From: Novipirellula aureliae
GTDB taxonomy: Bacteria; Planctomycetota; Planctomycetia; Pirellulales; Pirellulaceae
Assembly: GCF_007860185.1 (NCBI RefSeq)
Contig: NZ_SJPY01000002.1
Coordinates: 589,775 to 653,774 of the forward strand
Direction: 5' to 3'
Length of the DNA stretch: 64,000 nt
Positions 63,604-64,000 of this stretch are shown here, one piece after another. The notes beneath the pieces are model-generated. The model was not told the origin of the DNA. It saw only the letters and a program-made list of their open reading frames with translations, and did not search any database. The translations under genes were made by a program, and so were the position numbers. Every line of letters starts with the position of its first letter. Within the stretch, counting starts at the first letter, position 1.

Positions 63604-64000
63604 ATGACGACTGAATTGACGAATTCTCAAGCTGAGATTGTTGAAGTTCGCAAACACGAATTGGCTCATTTAGCAAGAGAATGGTGGTGTTTTCTTCTAA
63701 CCGGCATCTTCCTCGTTATCGGCGGCATTGCCTCGATCGCGTTTCCCTGGTTCACCTCAATCGGCGTGGTGATGTTTTTGGGCGTGATCTTGGTCATTAG
63801 TGGCATTGCTACGGTTATCACTGCGTTCTGGGTTGGAAAATGGGGGGCCTTCATGATGCAGATCTTGATCGGGCTTTTGTACATGGTGGCGGGATTCGTC
63901 ATCACGGACGCACCAATCGCATCGCTCGCACTAATGACGCTCATGCTAGCCGGATTCCTCGTCATTGGCGGTGGCTTTCGTATCGTCACGGCACTGGTGG
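63604..64000 (+). CDS. HdeD-family (DUF308) membrane protein, cut by the window edge
   Basis: ATG 63604 preceded by GAGGAG. 132 residues are visible and the frame is open to the end. After a short cytoplasmic start (MTTELTNSQAEIVEVRKHEL) come paired hydrophobic helices with the repeated DUF308 pattern: WWCFLLTGIFLVIGGIASIA, FLGVILVISGIATVITAFWV, IGLLYMVAGFVITDAP and LAGFLVIGGGFRIVTA. E. coli HdeD is linked to acid resistance; the family is broad. The 3' end is missing. Confidence 0.85.
   Translation, partial: MTTELTNSQAEIVEVRKHELAHLAREWWCFLLTGIFLVIGGIASIAFPWFTSIGVVMFLGVILVISGIATVITAFWVGKWGAFMMQILIGLLYMVAGFVITDAPIASLALMTLMLAGFLVIGGGFRIVTALV

Overview
The window looks like chromosomal DNA of a planctomycete, most likely a Rhodopirellula-type member of the Pirellulaceae. 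The evidence is two giant extracellular proteins ending in dockerin repeats (one with the N-terminal LEPR-XLL-type export signal), two DUF1580 genes (a planctomycete family), a planctomycete-type Y1 transposase with palindromic repeats, and many orphan membrane or secreted proteins. All calls come from reading the sequence and from family memory; no search was run.

Layout. 1-10.2 kb: 3' part of a giant repeat-rich adhesin-like gene. 10.2-12.3 kb: a REP/RAYT locus, with 13 palindromes at about 71-bp spacing leading straight into a Y1 transposase gene and 100-bp direct repeats on both sides; it begins exactly at the stop codon of the giant gene. 12.4-17.6 kb: a second giant dockerin protein carrying an HExxH motif. 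17.7-19.5 kb: a ClC-type chloride channel with CBS domains. 19.8-20.2 kb: tmRNA (ssrA) with a clear promoter and terminator. 20.2-21.4 kb: a 3'-truncated ISL3-family element directly behind the tmRNA terminator.

21.4-45 kb is an accessory region, more AT-rich by eye, in which intact small genes alternate with broken ones. It holds a SatD/DUF3307 pair flanked by remnants of larger proteins, a serpin lipoprotein, an exported TsaA/TrmO-like protein, methyltransferases, two DUF1580 genes, a lipase, a DUF4917 (SIR2-like) gene and a decayed BREX type 2-like operon. The BREX remains are a PglY C-terminus, an AlbA_2 domain fused in frame to a PglZ C-terminus, a BrxD lacking its C-terminus and a BrxHI helicase lacking its Walker A region. 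Hydrolase, DinB, NUDIX and DUF2199 fragments abut each other at sharp junctions. This indicates repeated illegitimate deletion and joining.

45-50.3 kb: a betaine-lipid operon (metallophosphoesterase, btaA, btaB) divergent from a HAD phosphatase and a GT2 glycosyltransferase. 50.3-53.3 kb: a hypothetical protein, a flavoprotein-like protein and a secreted esterase/phytase-like protein. 54.6-64 kb: envelope genes, namely DUF3302 plus two HlyD-type membrane-fusion proteins, a proline-rich secreted protein, a cysteine-rich secreted protein, a NodT-type outer-membrane factor, an OprB-type porin, a MarC-family protein and, cut by the right edge, an HdeD-family protein.

Most interesting points: the REP/RAYT array and its placement, the eroded BREX operon with an AlbA_2-PglZ chimera beside a SIR2-like gene, the SatD/DUF3307 module with A6-loop hairpins, and a phosphate-saving lipid-remodelling operon.
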